Source: Pseudomonadota bacterium (GTDB lineage: Bacteria > Myxococcota > Polyangia > Polyangiales > Polyangiaceae). Taken from it: a stretch of 10,741 bases of DNA. Shown here one piece after another: positions 1 through 6,701 of the stretch. The DNA is taken from contig JAEZYO010000484.1 of assembly GCA_023419055.1 (NCBI GenBank), positions 1 through 10,741 on the forward strand, in the 5' to 3' direction. Position numbers and translations under genes: made by a program. Each line of letters begins with the position of its first letter. The stretch's first letter is position 1. The notes under the pieces were generated by a model. It saw only the letters and a program-made list of their open reading frames with translations. It had not been told where the DNA came from and did not search any database.

Positions 1-1881
<1,881 letters not shown>

Positions 1882-1901
1882 GGGGAATCGACGGGTAACC
1901 T

Positions 1902-2123
1902 TCAGGCGGCGGGCCGTGGCGTCTGCGACTTCTTCACGTACGGCAGCACGAACAGATAGAGGCCGCTGAGGAGCAGCAAGAACAGCGGGAGGAGCGGCGC
2001 GTAGGTCACCGCCGCCGGAGGTTGCTCACCAGGGCTGATTGCCATGGCGACGAAGTTGGCAATCACGGTGAGCGTGAAAAGGATGGAGATCCAACGGTGA
2101 AACTGACGAATCCACTTGCTCAC
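1902..2123 (-). CDS. Small two-helix membrane protein of the ArsR-SRPBCC operon
   Basis: This 73-residue protein starts at GTG 2123, whose GTGA overlaps the TGA of the upstream SRPBCC gene, and GGAGGG sits 5 nt before it. A longer reading in this frame, open back to 2483, only extends into the SRPBCC gene. The sequence begins MSKWIRQFHRWISILFTLTV. Two hydrophobic stretches are visible, about residues 12-30 and 44-63, joined by a short Pro-rich loop (SPGEQPPAAV), with a basic tail (YVKKSQTPR). It is probably an inner-membrane hairpin with both ends cytoplasmic, by the positive-inside rule. I believe similar small proteins occur beside ArsR/SRPBCC pairs in other proteobacteria, but no biochemical role is known to me. 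Its tight coupling to the SRPBCC gene suggests co-expression and perhaps interaction. Confidence 0.85.
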   Translation of the reverse strand: MSKWIRQFHRWISILFTLTVIANFVAMAISPGEQPPAAVTYAPLLPLFLLLLSGLYLFVLPYVKKSQTPRPAA

Positions 2124-2566
2124 GAAAGCCCTCCGAGGACCGCTTCGAGCTTTTCGCCCATCATCTTCCAGCCGTAACGCTGACCACCGAACGCCTGCTT
2201 GTTTTCCACCTTGAAGCCGGTCTGCTCCAGGGAGAGCCGCGTGCCCGACGCCGTGGGCGACAGCGTGAACGTCACGACGGTGTCGATCTCCATGTCGCCG
2301 ACGACCCACTTGTAGCTGAGCTTTCGCTCGGCCTCGATCTCCACGAACTGACAGTTCACGATCCCGTCCCAGCCCGGATAGGCCTGAGTCTTGAACTTGA
2401 ACGCCGCTCCCTGCTCGAGCTTCAGATCGATCGTGGGAAGAAGCCATTCCTTGAGCAGCTCCGGGTCCGTGAGCGCGCGCCACACCTTCTTCGGCGAGTG
2501 CTTCAAATCGAACTCGAACGAGAGGGTTTCCGTTTGCGAACTGGCGGTCTTGTCGGTGAGGCTCAT
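2120..2566 (-). CDS. SRPBCC / AHSA1-family ligand-binding protein
   Basis: This 148-residue protein starts at ATG 2566, overlapping the arsR stop as ATGA. An upstream in-frame start at 2641 would run inside arsR and adds a non-homologous extension, so it was rejected. The fold is an AHSA1-type START-like domain over about residues 14-147. Typical features are the opening strand (ETLSFEFDLKHSPKKVWRAL), the TDPELLKEWL helix, the G-x-W-D strand (PGWDGIVNCQFVEIE), KLSYKW, the VTFTLSPTASGTRLSLEQTGF strand pair, and the C-terminal helix with YGWKMMGEKLEAVL. No catalytic residues or signal peptide are evident, so it is probably a cytoplasmic hydrophobic-ligand binder. Proteins of this group are often paired with SdpR-like ArsR repressors, where the ligand and physiological role are generally unknown. 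It sits between the repressor and the small membrane protein and should be co-transcribed and translationally coupled. Confidence 0.93.
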   Translation of the reverse strand: MSLTDKTASSQTETLSFEFDLKHSPKKVWRALTDPELLKEWLLPTIDLKLEQGAAFKFKTQAYPGWDGIVNCQFVEIEAERKLSYKWVVGDMEIDTVVTFTLSPTASGTRLSLEQTGFKVENKQAFGGQRYGWKMMGEKLEAVLGGLS

Positions 2567-2892
2567 TCGTCCATTTTCTCCAGCAATCGTTCGAGTCGGT
2601 CGACGTGCTCGGTCCAGAAGGCGCGGTAATGCGCGATCCAATCGATGAGCGGCTTCATCCCCTTGGGTTCCACGCGGTAGTAGACGAGTCGCCCCTCACG
2701 CCGTCCGTTGACGAGGCCGGCGTCCTTCAACGCGGCGAGGTGTTGCGAGATGGCGGGCTGCGAGATGTCGAAGCGCGCGGTGAGGTCCTTCACCGCCGCT
2801 TCGCCGCGCGTCAAAGACTCGAAGATCGCCCGGCGGCTGGGGTCCGCCAGCGCCTGGAAGATCTTGTTTTCGGCCGCGGCTGCGCTCTGCAC
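2563..2892 (-). CDS. ArsR/SmtB-family transcriptional repressor (SdpR-like, no metal-binding cysteines)
   Basis: This is a 109-residue winged-helix protein. Residues 11-25 match the family opening (IFQALADPSRRAIFE). The helix-turn-helix lies at about 35-60 (VKDLTARFDISQPAISQHLAALKDAG) and the beta-wing at 62-74 (NGRREGRLVYYRV), followed by a long C-terminal helix (WIAHYRAFWTEHVDRLERLLEK). There are no cysteines, so thiolate metal sensing as in ArsR or SmtB proper is excluded. It resembles the metal-independent SdpR-like branch that heads SRPBCC operons. GTG 2892 is preferred because the predicted promoter would start transcription almost exactly there. TTG 2898 in the same frame (two residues longer) is the alternative, and neither has a usable ribosome site. 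It probably represses its own operon through the palindrome overlapping its promoter. Confidence 0.92.
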   Translation of the reverse strand: MQSAAAAENKIFQALADPSRRAIFESLTRGEAAVKDLTARFDISQPAISQHLAALKDAGLVNGRREGRLVYYRVEPKGMKPLIDWIAHYRAFWTEHVDRLERLLEKMDE

Positions 2893-2895
2893 CCC

Positions 2896-2923
2896 CAATC
2901 AATAAGCCGACGCTTATGTATTG
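2896..2923. promoter_or_regulatory. ArsR operator: 28-bp interrupted palindrome
   Basis: The inner arms are ATAAGC (2902-2907) and GCTTAT (2912-2917) around a 4-nt centre. Outer arms CAAT (2896-2899) and ATTG (2920-2923) are symmetric about the same axis, each 2 nt away from the inner arms. All ten arm pairs match. The palindrome spans most of the -35/-10 spacer, the -10 and the candidate TTG start, the position expected for an autoregulating ArsR-type dimer that excludes RNA polymerase. Binding by the adjacent ArsR is inferred. Confidence 0.75.
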
Positions 2924-2927
2924 TCAA
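2899..2927 (-). promoter_or_regulatory. Promoter of the arsR operon
   Basis: On the complement, a perfect -35 TTGACA (2927-2922) is followed by 17 nt and then TATTGA (2904-2899), a moderate -10 matching the first three consensus bases. Transcription would begin around 2894-2890, on or beside GTG 2892. The -35 is the best consensus match seen in the window. The assignment is by inspection only. Confidence 0.65.
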
Positions 2928-3165
2928 GCGCCGGATCCAACCCGGCGCGTGGCTCAGAGTGCGAGCAAGACGCACAGGGGCGTCGGAGAGACGCCGCCGT
3001 GCACGCGAGAACTTGCATCGAAGGGGCGAGCGCGTGTGCTTTCCTGGGCAGAGGCCCGGAGCGCCCCGACCGATGAGAAAGCGAAGCGGATCCCGGGATG
3101 AACGGACACGCAATCGGTGCTCCCCGCGCCGTCGACGTCGCGGGATCCCGTGATCCAGAGGATTG
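2928..3165. other. Divergent intergenic region between arsR and the TOS1-like gene
   Basis: This stretch carries the upstream DNA of the plus-strand lipoprotein operon. A 7-bp stem (GCGCCGG 2928-2934, CCGGCGC 2942-2948, 7-nt loop) abuts the arsR -35. Two 10-bp palindromes, ATCCCGGGAT (3090-3099) and CGGGATCCCG (3141-3150), lie nearer the lipoprotein start. No convincing -35/-10 pair for the plus strand was found, and short open frames here lack ribosome sites or recognisable protein features. Confidence 0.5.
3157..3162 (+). promoter_or_regulatory. Ribosome binding site of the TOS1-like gene
   Basis: AGAGGA lies 3 nt before ATG 3166 (its GAGG core is 4 nt away). It supports 3166 over the in-frame TTG one codon earlier. 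The spacing is short but usable. Confidence 0.5.
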
Positions 3166-4548
3166 ATGCAGCACCGCAAGTTCATCGCTTTGCTCGCCCT
3201 GTCTTACGCCTCCGCCTGTTCGAGCGGATCGAGCCCGTCGGAGAGCGAAGACTCCAGGAACACGACGGGTGGAAGCGGAGCCACCGACGGAGCCGGCTCT
3301 GCCAGCAGCAGCGGCTCAGGAGCGACGGCGGGTAGCGGCTCACCCGGCGGCAGCGCCCGAGGCGGGAGCGACTCTGGCGCGAGCCATTCTGGCGGCACCC
3401 CTCCCCTCGGCGAACCCGGCGACGCGCTCGGAGCATTTCCTTACACGGATAGCCCCGTGACGAAAGGCGGCACCATCACGTTCTCCAACATCGGCGCCCC
3501 GGGCTCTTGGCCTCGGAGGCTCGATCGCGAAGCGGGTGATCCCGCTTGCGACTACAAGGACGGCACCGACACCTGGGGCGGGCACTGCTGCATGACGAGT
3601 CACGAGACGTCGAGCACCGAGCTTGCCCCGTTCGACGAGGAGATGACCTTGATCGTGAAGGCCATCGACATCAAGCAGCTCGCCGTCTACCAGCCTGCAT
3701 CGGAAGGCGGTGCCGCCGACTGGCGGCGCGTCAGCTCGTGGGACAGCCGGACGAGGTCGAGCGAGAACCTCTGGTTCACCCAAGAGGGTGACGGCAGCCC
3801 GAACTTCCCGGGCGACCTCAGCGGCGACGACTGCGTGGGCTACGTCGCGCAGGCACCGGCGTTCGACTGCGGTGACGGCTCGGACTACTTCTGCCCGAAC
3901 GACCCTGGCGTGCTCCATCAGGGCTTCAGCGGCTCGAAACTCGTGGTGTTTCTCGGCTCGATGAGCTTCGACGACGCCGGTGTAGCGGCCTGCAACGGTG
4001 ACGGCGCGGCGCACCCAGGGCCGTGGGTCGCGTTCGTCGCGTCCGAGCTGATCCGCGACGGCGGACGCAAATGGAACGGACTCTGTAACTGCTACTCGAA
4101 GACAGGCAGCGTCGGAGACGGCTGCGGCGAAATCAATGTGTTCGAGGTCGTGATGGACGACAACGACTACTCGAACCGCGAGTTTGCGAGCACGGGCGTC
4201 CGTTCGTATCAAGAGGGACACGTCGGCGGCAGCGTGTGCGGAGCGGACTGCCATCGCGAGCAATTTCCCGCCGACGTCGACGTGGTCGACGCGTGTTCGA
4301 AGACGGCCTACGAGCACGGTCCCGAGGTCGTCGCGGGCGGTAGCTCCGACGGCTGCCCCGTCTGGCGAAGGCCCGAAGGCGACCGCTACTTCTTCATCGC
4401 GCTCGACGAGGCGGAACGCCTGATTCAGGTCGGCATGATCCATCCGGCGAACATTCCGAGCGCCGCGTCGGCGGTGTTGCCCGAGTTACCCGGCACCGTC
4501 GCCCGAGCCGGGATCGAGGACCTCCTCCACTTGCGGCTGCCGGAATGA
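3166..4548 (+). CDS. TOS1-like (DUF2401-type) cysteine-rich lipoprotein, putative beta-glucan-active protein
   Basis: This is a 460-residue predicted lipoprotein. MQHRKFIALLALSYASAC is a short signal with lipidation at C18; the lipobox ASAC is slightly off consensus. A Ser/Gly/Asp linker follows to about residue 86. The globular part resembles the fungal wall proteins TOS1/TOH1: an N-terminal KGGTITFSNIG strand (100-110), FDEEMTLIVKAIDIKQLAVYQP (156-177), a NLWFTQEGDG turn (201-210), a central strand SGSKLVVFLGSMSFD, PWVAFVASELIRDGG, and a GCGEINVFEVV motif (319-329). E322 and E327 in that motif recall the paired acids of GEIDIFE-like glycosidase sites. Fourteen cysteines in the mature part suggest disulfides and an exported location. 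Fungal TOS1 is described as a putative glycosyl hydrolase of the wall, and activity here is inferred. Its stop overlaps the start of the GH128 gene (ATGA), so the two should act together on the surface. Family assignment is from memory of motifs and needs a profile search. Confidence 0.72.
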   Translation: MQHRKFIALLALSYASACSSGSSPSESEDSRNTTGGSGATDGAGSASSSGSGATAGSGSPGGSARGGSDSGASHSGGTPPLGEPGDALGAFPYTDSPVTKGGTITFSNIGAPGSWPRRLDREAGDPACDYKDGTDTWGGHCCMTSHETSSTELAPFDEEMTLIVKAIDIKQLAVYQPASEGGAADWRRVSSWDSRTRSSENLWFTQEGDGSPNFPGDLSGDDCVGYVAQAPAFDCGDGSDYFCPNDPGVLHQGFSGSKLVVFLGSMSFDDAGVAACNGDGAAHPGPWVAFVASELIRDGGRKWNGLCNCYSKTGSVGDGCGEINVFEVVMDDNDYSNREFASTGVRSYQEGHVGGSVCGADCHREQFPADVDVVDACSKTAYEHGPEVVAGGSSDGCPVWRRPEGDRYFFIALDEAERLIQVGMIHPANIPSAASAVLPELPGTVARAGIEDLLHLRLPE

Positions 4549-5627
4549 TCGGGATCACGGAAAAGCCCATGAAAACAGCGTGGCAATGGTGCGTGGCCGT
4601 TCTTTCGCTCATCGGGTGCTCGGATGACGGCGCCTCGTCCAGCGGCGGCGATGGTGGCGCGCCGATGGGAGGTTCGAGCGCGAACCTGGCTGGAGGTAGC
4701 TCCGGCGGCACGAGCTCGAGCGGCGGCATCGGAACGAGCGCAGGTAGTGGAGGTCGGAGCGGCAGCGCCGGCTCGAGCGGCGGGAGCGGCGCCGTCGCAG
4801 GCGGCGGGAGCGGCGCCGTCGCAGGCGGCGGCGGAGAAGCGAGCGATCGGTCCTCGTGTAAGCGCGGCGTCGCTTACGGCTATCACTCGAAGGCGGATCT
4901 CGAGGCGCTCTCCCCGGGAGTAAGCTTCTGGTACAACTGGGCCTACGTACCCGATCAGGGCCTCGCCGACGGGAGCTACCGCTTGCTCGACGTCGAGTAC
5001 GTCCCGATGATCTGGGGCGCAGCATCGGACCGCCAGGCGGCAGCGAGCGACATCCCCGACGACGCGCGAACGCTGCTCGGCTTCAATGAACCGAACTTCG
5101 GGGCTCAGGCGAACCTCTCCGCCGCAGAGGCGGCGGCGCTCTGGCCGGAGCTCGAGGAGATCGCCGACGCGCGAGGCCTCGACCTGGTCTCCCCCGCCGT
5201 CAACTTCTGCGGCGGCGATTGTCAGGAGACCGATCCCTTCGAGTATCTGGACGATTTTTTCGCGGCTTGCCAGGGCTGTCGGGTCGACGCGATCGCCATC
5301 CACCTCTACGTGGGGTGCAATCCGGACGGCGAGAACCACGCACAGTGGCTGATCAACCACGTTCAGACCTACGAGAGCCGCTTCTCTCACCCGCTCTGGC
5401 TCACCGAGTTTGCCTGCGACAGCGCGGCGAACGAGGCCGAGCAGATCGCCTTCATGGAGGACGCGGTCGAGTTCCTCGAGAACGACCCGCGCATCGCTCG
5501 CTACGCCTGGTTCGCAGGGCGTGCGGACAACGTACCCCACGTCGACCTGCTCGGCGCCGACGGTGAGCTCACGGCTCTCGGACAGCGCTACGTGGAGCTC
5601 GCTCAACCCGACGATTGCCAGCGCTGA
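4545..5627 (+). CDS. GH128-type (Asl1-like) endo-beta-1,3-glucanase, lipoprotein
   Basis: This 360-residue protein has a TIM-barrel glycosidase domain after a lipoprotein signal and Gly/Ser linker. The lipobox is LIGC with C25, and the linker runs to about residue 104. Catalytic-core features are the SFWYNW motif (127-132), a VPMIWG strand (153-158), GFNEPN (179-184) with E182 as likely acid/base, AIHLYV (251-256), WLTEFA (285-290) with E288 as likely nucleophile, and YAWF (320-323) near the end of the barrel. This pattern belongs to the glycosyl hydrolase catalytic-core family (GH128), whose members cleave beta-1,3-glucan. Start 4545 overlaps the upstream stop as ATGA, implying coupling. ATG 4569 in the same frame has GGA 7 nt upstream and gives a tidier 17-residue signal (MKTAWQWCVAVLSLIGC), so it may be the real start. 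Eight cysteines in the mature protein fit an exported enzyme. It is probably outer-membrane anchored and acts on fungal, oomycete or algal glucan. Confidence 0.88.
   Translation: MIGITEKPMKTAWQWCVAVLSLIGCSDDGASSSGGDGGAPMGGSSANLAGGSSGGTSSSGGIGTSAGSGGRSGSAGSSGGSGAVAGGGSGAVAGGGGEASDRSSCKRGVAYGYHSKADLEALSPGVSFWYNWAYVPDQGLADGSYRLLDVEYVPMIWGAASDRQAAASDIPDDARTLLGFNEPNFGAQANLSAAEAAALWPELEEIADARGLDLVSPAVNFCGGDCQETDPFEYLDDFFAACQGCRVDAIAIHLYVGCNPDGENHAQWLINHVQTYESRFSHPLWLTEFACDSAANEAEQIAFMEDAVEFLENDPRIARYAWFAGRADNVPHVDLLGADGELTALGQRYVELAQPDDCQR
4785..4832 (+). repeat. 24-bp tandem duplication in the GH128 linker
   Basis: Two adjacent 24-bp units (4785-4808 and 4809-4832) differ only in the last base and each encode SGAVAGGG. 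The repeat lies wholly in the Gly/Ser linker and keeps the frame, so copy number could vary without harming the enzyme. It looks like a recent slippage duplication. Confidence 0.9.
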
Positions 5628-5638
5628 AGCTCGCCTCA

Positions 5639-5657
5639 GCCCCCTAGTCAAGGGGGC
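5639..5657 (+). terminator. Hairpin between the glucanase and globin genes
   Basis: GCCCCCT (5639-5645) pairs perfectly with AGGGGGC (5651-5657) over a 5-nt loop, 12 nt past the glucanase stop. There is no T-tract, so it may be a weak or factor-assisted terminator, or a 3' stabiliser. It overlaps the presumed leader of the globin gene. Confidence 0.4.
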
Positions 5658-5678
5658 CCAGCGTGCTAGGACCCGCCC

Positions 5679-6104
5679 GTGGCTAACGATTCGATCCGGC
5701 CCGAAGGTCCCTCCGTCGTCTATGTCCCTTTCGAACGCATCGGCGGCGAAGGCCCGGTTCGCGAATTGGTCGAGCGCTTCTACGACGCGATGGACGAAAG
5801 CGAGCCGGAGCTCGCGGCGCTCCACCGGTGCGAAAACGGTCGCGTCAGCCGCGCCACCCGCGACCGCTTCGCGCTGTTTCTGATCGGTTGGCTCGGCGGT
5901 CCGCAGCACTACATGGAGCGCTATGGTCACCCGCGGCTGAGAATGCGGCATGGGCACGTGCCCGTGAACACCCGCATGCGAGATGCCTGGCTGCGTTGCA
6001 TGCAAAAGGCGCTCGACGGCTCTTCCGTCGACCCCGATTTGCGAGGTTTCCTCGATCGCAAGTTCGACGAGATCGCCAACTTCCTGCGAAATCGCCCGGA
6101 TTGA
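5679..6104 (+). CDS. Group II truncated haemoglobin (trHbO type)
   Basis: This is a 141-residue 2-on-2 globin. It opens with YVPFERIGGEGPVRELVERFYDAM, the usual A-B helix pattern. Y35 in RFYDAM is the likely distal B10 tyrosine, GWLGGPQHYMERYGHPRLRMRH follows, with H91 as likely proximal F8 histidine, and W104 (RDAWLRCM) is the family G8 tryptophan. The Gly-Gly-Pro and GHPRLRMRH segments are typical of group II. These cytoplasmic globins bind oxygen, NO or peroxide and are usually tied to redox or nitrosative stress. GTG 5679 is chosen because AGGA lies 7 nt before it. The gene stands alone between the glucanase operon and marR. No dedicated regulator site was seen, although the next gene is a MarR-family regulator. 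Confidence 0.93.
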   Translation: MANDSIRPEGPSVVYVPFERIGGEGPVRELVERFYDAMDESEPELAALHRCENGRVSRATRDRFALFLIGWLGGPQHYMERYGHPRLRMRHGHVPVNTRMRDAWLRCMQKALDGSSVDPDLRGFLDRKFDEIANFLRNRPD

Positions 6105-6119
6105 GCGAGGCTTTCGGCC

Positions 6120-6136
6120 CGCGCCCTTGCGGCGCG
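6120..6136 (+). terminator. Short GC hairpin after the globin gene
   Basis: CGCGCC (6120-6125) and GGCGCG (6131-6136) form a 6-bp stem with a 5-nt loop, 16 nt after the globin stop and without a T-tract. It may be a weak terminator. It also overlaps a possible marR -35 (TTGCGG, 6127-6132), so the assignment is tentative. Confidence 0.3.
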
Positions 6137-6144
6137 CGTTGATA

Positions 6145-6158
6145 GGTGTATATACACC
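6145..6158. promoter_or_regulatory. MarR operator upstream of marR (perfect 14-bp palindrome)
   Basis: GGTGTATATACACC is a perfect palindrome ending 5 nt before the marR ATG. Its centre TATATA (6149-6154) could serve as a -10, which would start transcription about at the ATG. A close relative occurs at 6665-6678 with the same ATG spacing. MarR-family dimers bind palindromes of this size, so autoregulation is the natural reading. Confidence 0.8.
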
Positions 6159-6163
6159 AAATC

Positions 6164-6628
6164 ATGTCCGACGCGCAGCGAGCCCGGCTTCTGACCGTGG
6201 CGACCGAGTGCAACGCAGCGAAGCTGCGCCAGGCGTCGCGCGCGATGTCGCGATTCTATGACGAGCGCCTCGCTCCGTCGGGGCTGCGTGGGACTCAATT
6301 CAGCCTGCTGGTTGCGCTGTCGCTGACCGGTGAGGCGCCGGTCTTGAGGCTCGCGGAGGAGCTCGGCCTAGATAGAACGACGATGACCCGCAATTTGTCA
6401 CCGCTCGAGCGCGACGGGTTGATCACGAGCTCCCCGGGACCCGACAGGCGGGTTCGTTTGATCAAGCTGACGGAGCAGGGTCGGCGAACCCTGGCCGCCG
6501 CGCTGCCGCTCTGGGAAAAGGCGCAGCGCAGCGTCACCGCGGCGCTCGGTGAGCGTCGCTTTCACGAGCTCCTCGGCGCGCTTCAGGCTGCAACAGCCCT
6601 GCAGGTGGCGAGCTCGGAAGAGGAGTGA
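6164..6628 (+). CDS. MarR-family winged-helix regulator
   Basis: This is a 154-residue protein. The N-terminal helix reads CNAAKLRQASRAMSRFYDERLAP with Cys16, and GLRGTQFSLLVAL follows. The helix-turn-helix spans about residues 60-87 (VLRLAEELGLDRTTMTRNLSPLERDGLI), the wing 90-102 (SPGPDRRVRLIKL), and TEQGRRTL starts the dimerisation helices. Length and order are normal for the family. ATG 6164 is preferred because GTG 6146 would lie inside the operator palindrome. There is no ribosome site, so a leaderless mRNA is possible. Cys16 occupies a place where some MarR relatives carry a conserved cysteine, making thiol oxidation one possible signal; this is inference. It should repress its own promoter and that of the downstream hydrolase through matched palindromes. 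The gene ends in its own terminator, so the pair is co-regulated rather than one transcript. Confidence 0.93.
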   Translation: MSDAQRARLLTVATECNAAKLRQASRAMSRFYDERLAPSGLRGTQFSLLVALSLTGEAPVLRLAEELGLDRTTMTRNLSPLERDGLITSSPGPDRRVRLIKLTEQGRRTLAAALPLWEKAQRSVTAALGERRFHELLGALQAATALQVASSEEE

Positions 6629-6655
6629 GCCTCTGTTTCGAGGCTGAGTTTTTTT
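6628..6655 (+). terminator. Intrinsic terminator of marR
   Basis: AGCCTC (6628-6633) pairs perfectly with GAGGCT (6640-6645) over a TGTTTC loop, followed by GAG and seven T residues (6649-6655). The stem begins at the last base of the marR TGA. It is the only classic T-tract terminator seen in the window. It separates marR from the hydrolase promoter. Confidence 0.85.
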
Positions 6656-6664
6656 GGACAATTA

Positions 6665-6678
6665 GGTGCATATGCACC
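6665..6678. promoter_or_regulatory. MarR operator upstream of the metallo-hydrolase gene
   Basis: GGTGCATATGCACC is a perfect 14-bp palindrome matching the marR operator at 12 of 14 positions, with the two changes compensating each other so symmetry is kept. It ends 5 nt before ATG 6684, the same distance as at marR. The 24-nt blocks 6143-6166 and 6663-6686 agree at 20 positions. It lies directly after the marR terminator. Confidence 0.8.
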
Positions 6679-6686
6679 CATTCATG

Positions 6687-6692
6687 GGAGGT
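6687..6692 (+). promoter_or_regulatory. Ribosome binding site selecting start 6702
   Basis: GGAGGT lies 9 nt before ATG 6702, the strongest Shine-Dalgarno match near the hydrolase start. It favours 6702 over ATG 6684 and ATG 6672. Confidence 0.6.
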
Positions 6693-6701
6693 CTTCGGAA
6701 G

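Noticed and set aside
2998..3020. Possible sigma-54 promoter (GTGCACG...TTGCA)
   Set aside because: There are 7 nt between CACG and TTGC rather than 4, so the GG/GC spacing is wrong, and the first block lacks GG.
3090..3150. Two 10-bp palindromes, ATCCCGGGAT and CGGGATCCCG, before the TOS1-like gene
   Set aside because: They share a CGGGAT core and might be sites, but they are short, GC-rich and not duplicated in a matched context, so chance is likely. They are noted only in the intergenic entry.
2605..3153. Plus-strand open frame through the arsR gene and the divergent intergenic region
   Set aside because: Most of it is antisense to arsR, and the part in the intergenic region is Arg-rich without a ribosome site or homology signal.
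3340..4443. 367-residue minus-strand open frame
   Set aside because: It is antisense to the TOS1-like gene, with no ribosome site or recognisable motif.
4785..4832. Possible CRISPR or minisatellite array
   Set aside because: There are only two in-frame, adjacent copies with no spacers, and they code for a protein linker.
4425..6005. 526-residue minus-strand open frame
   Set aside because: It is antisense across the glucanase and globin genes, both with catalytic or haem motifs on the plus strand. Its Ala-rich repeats mirror the Gly/Ser linker.
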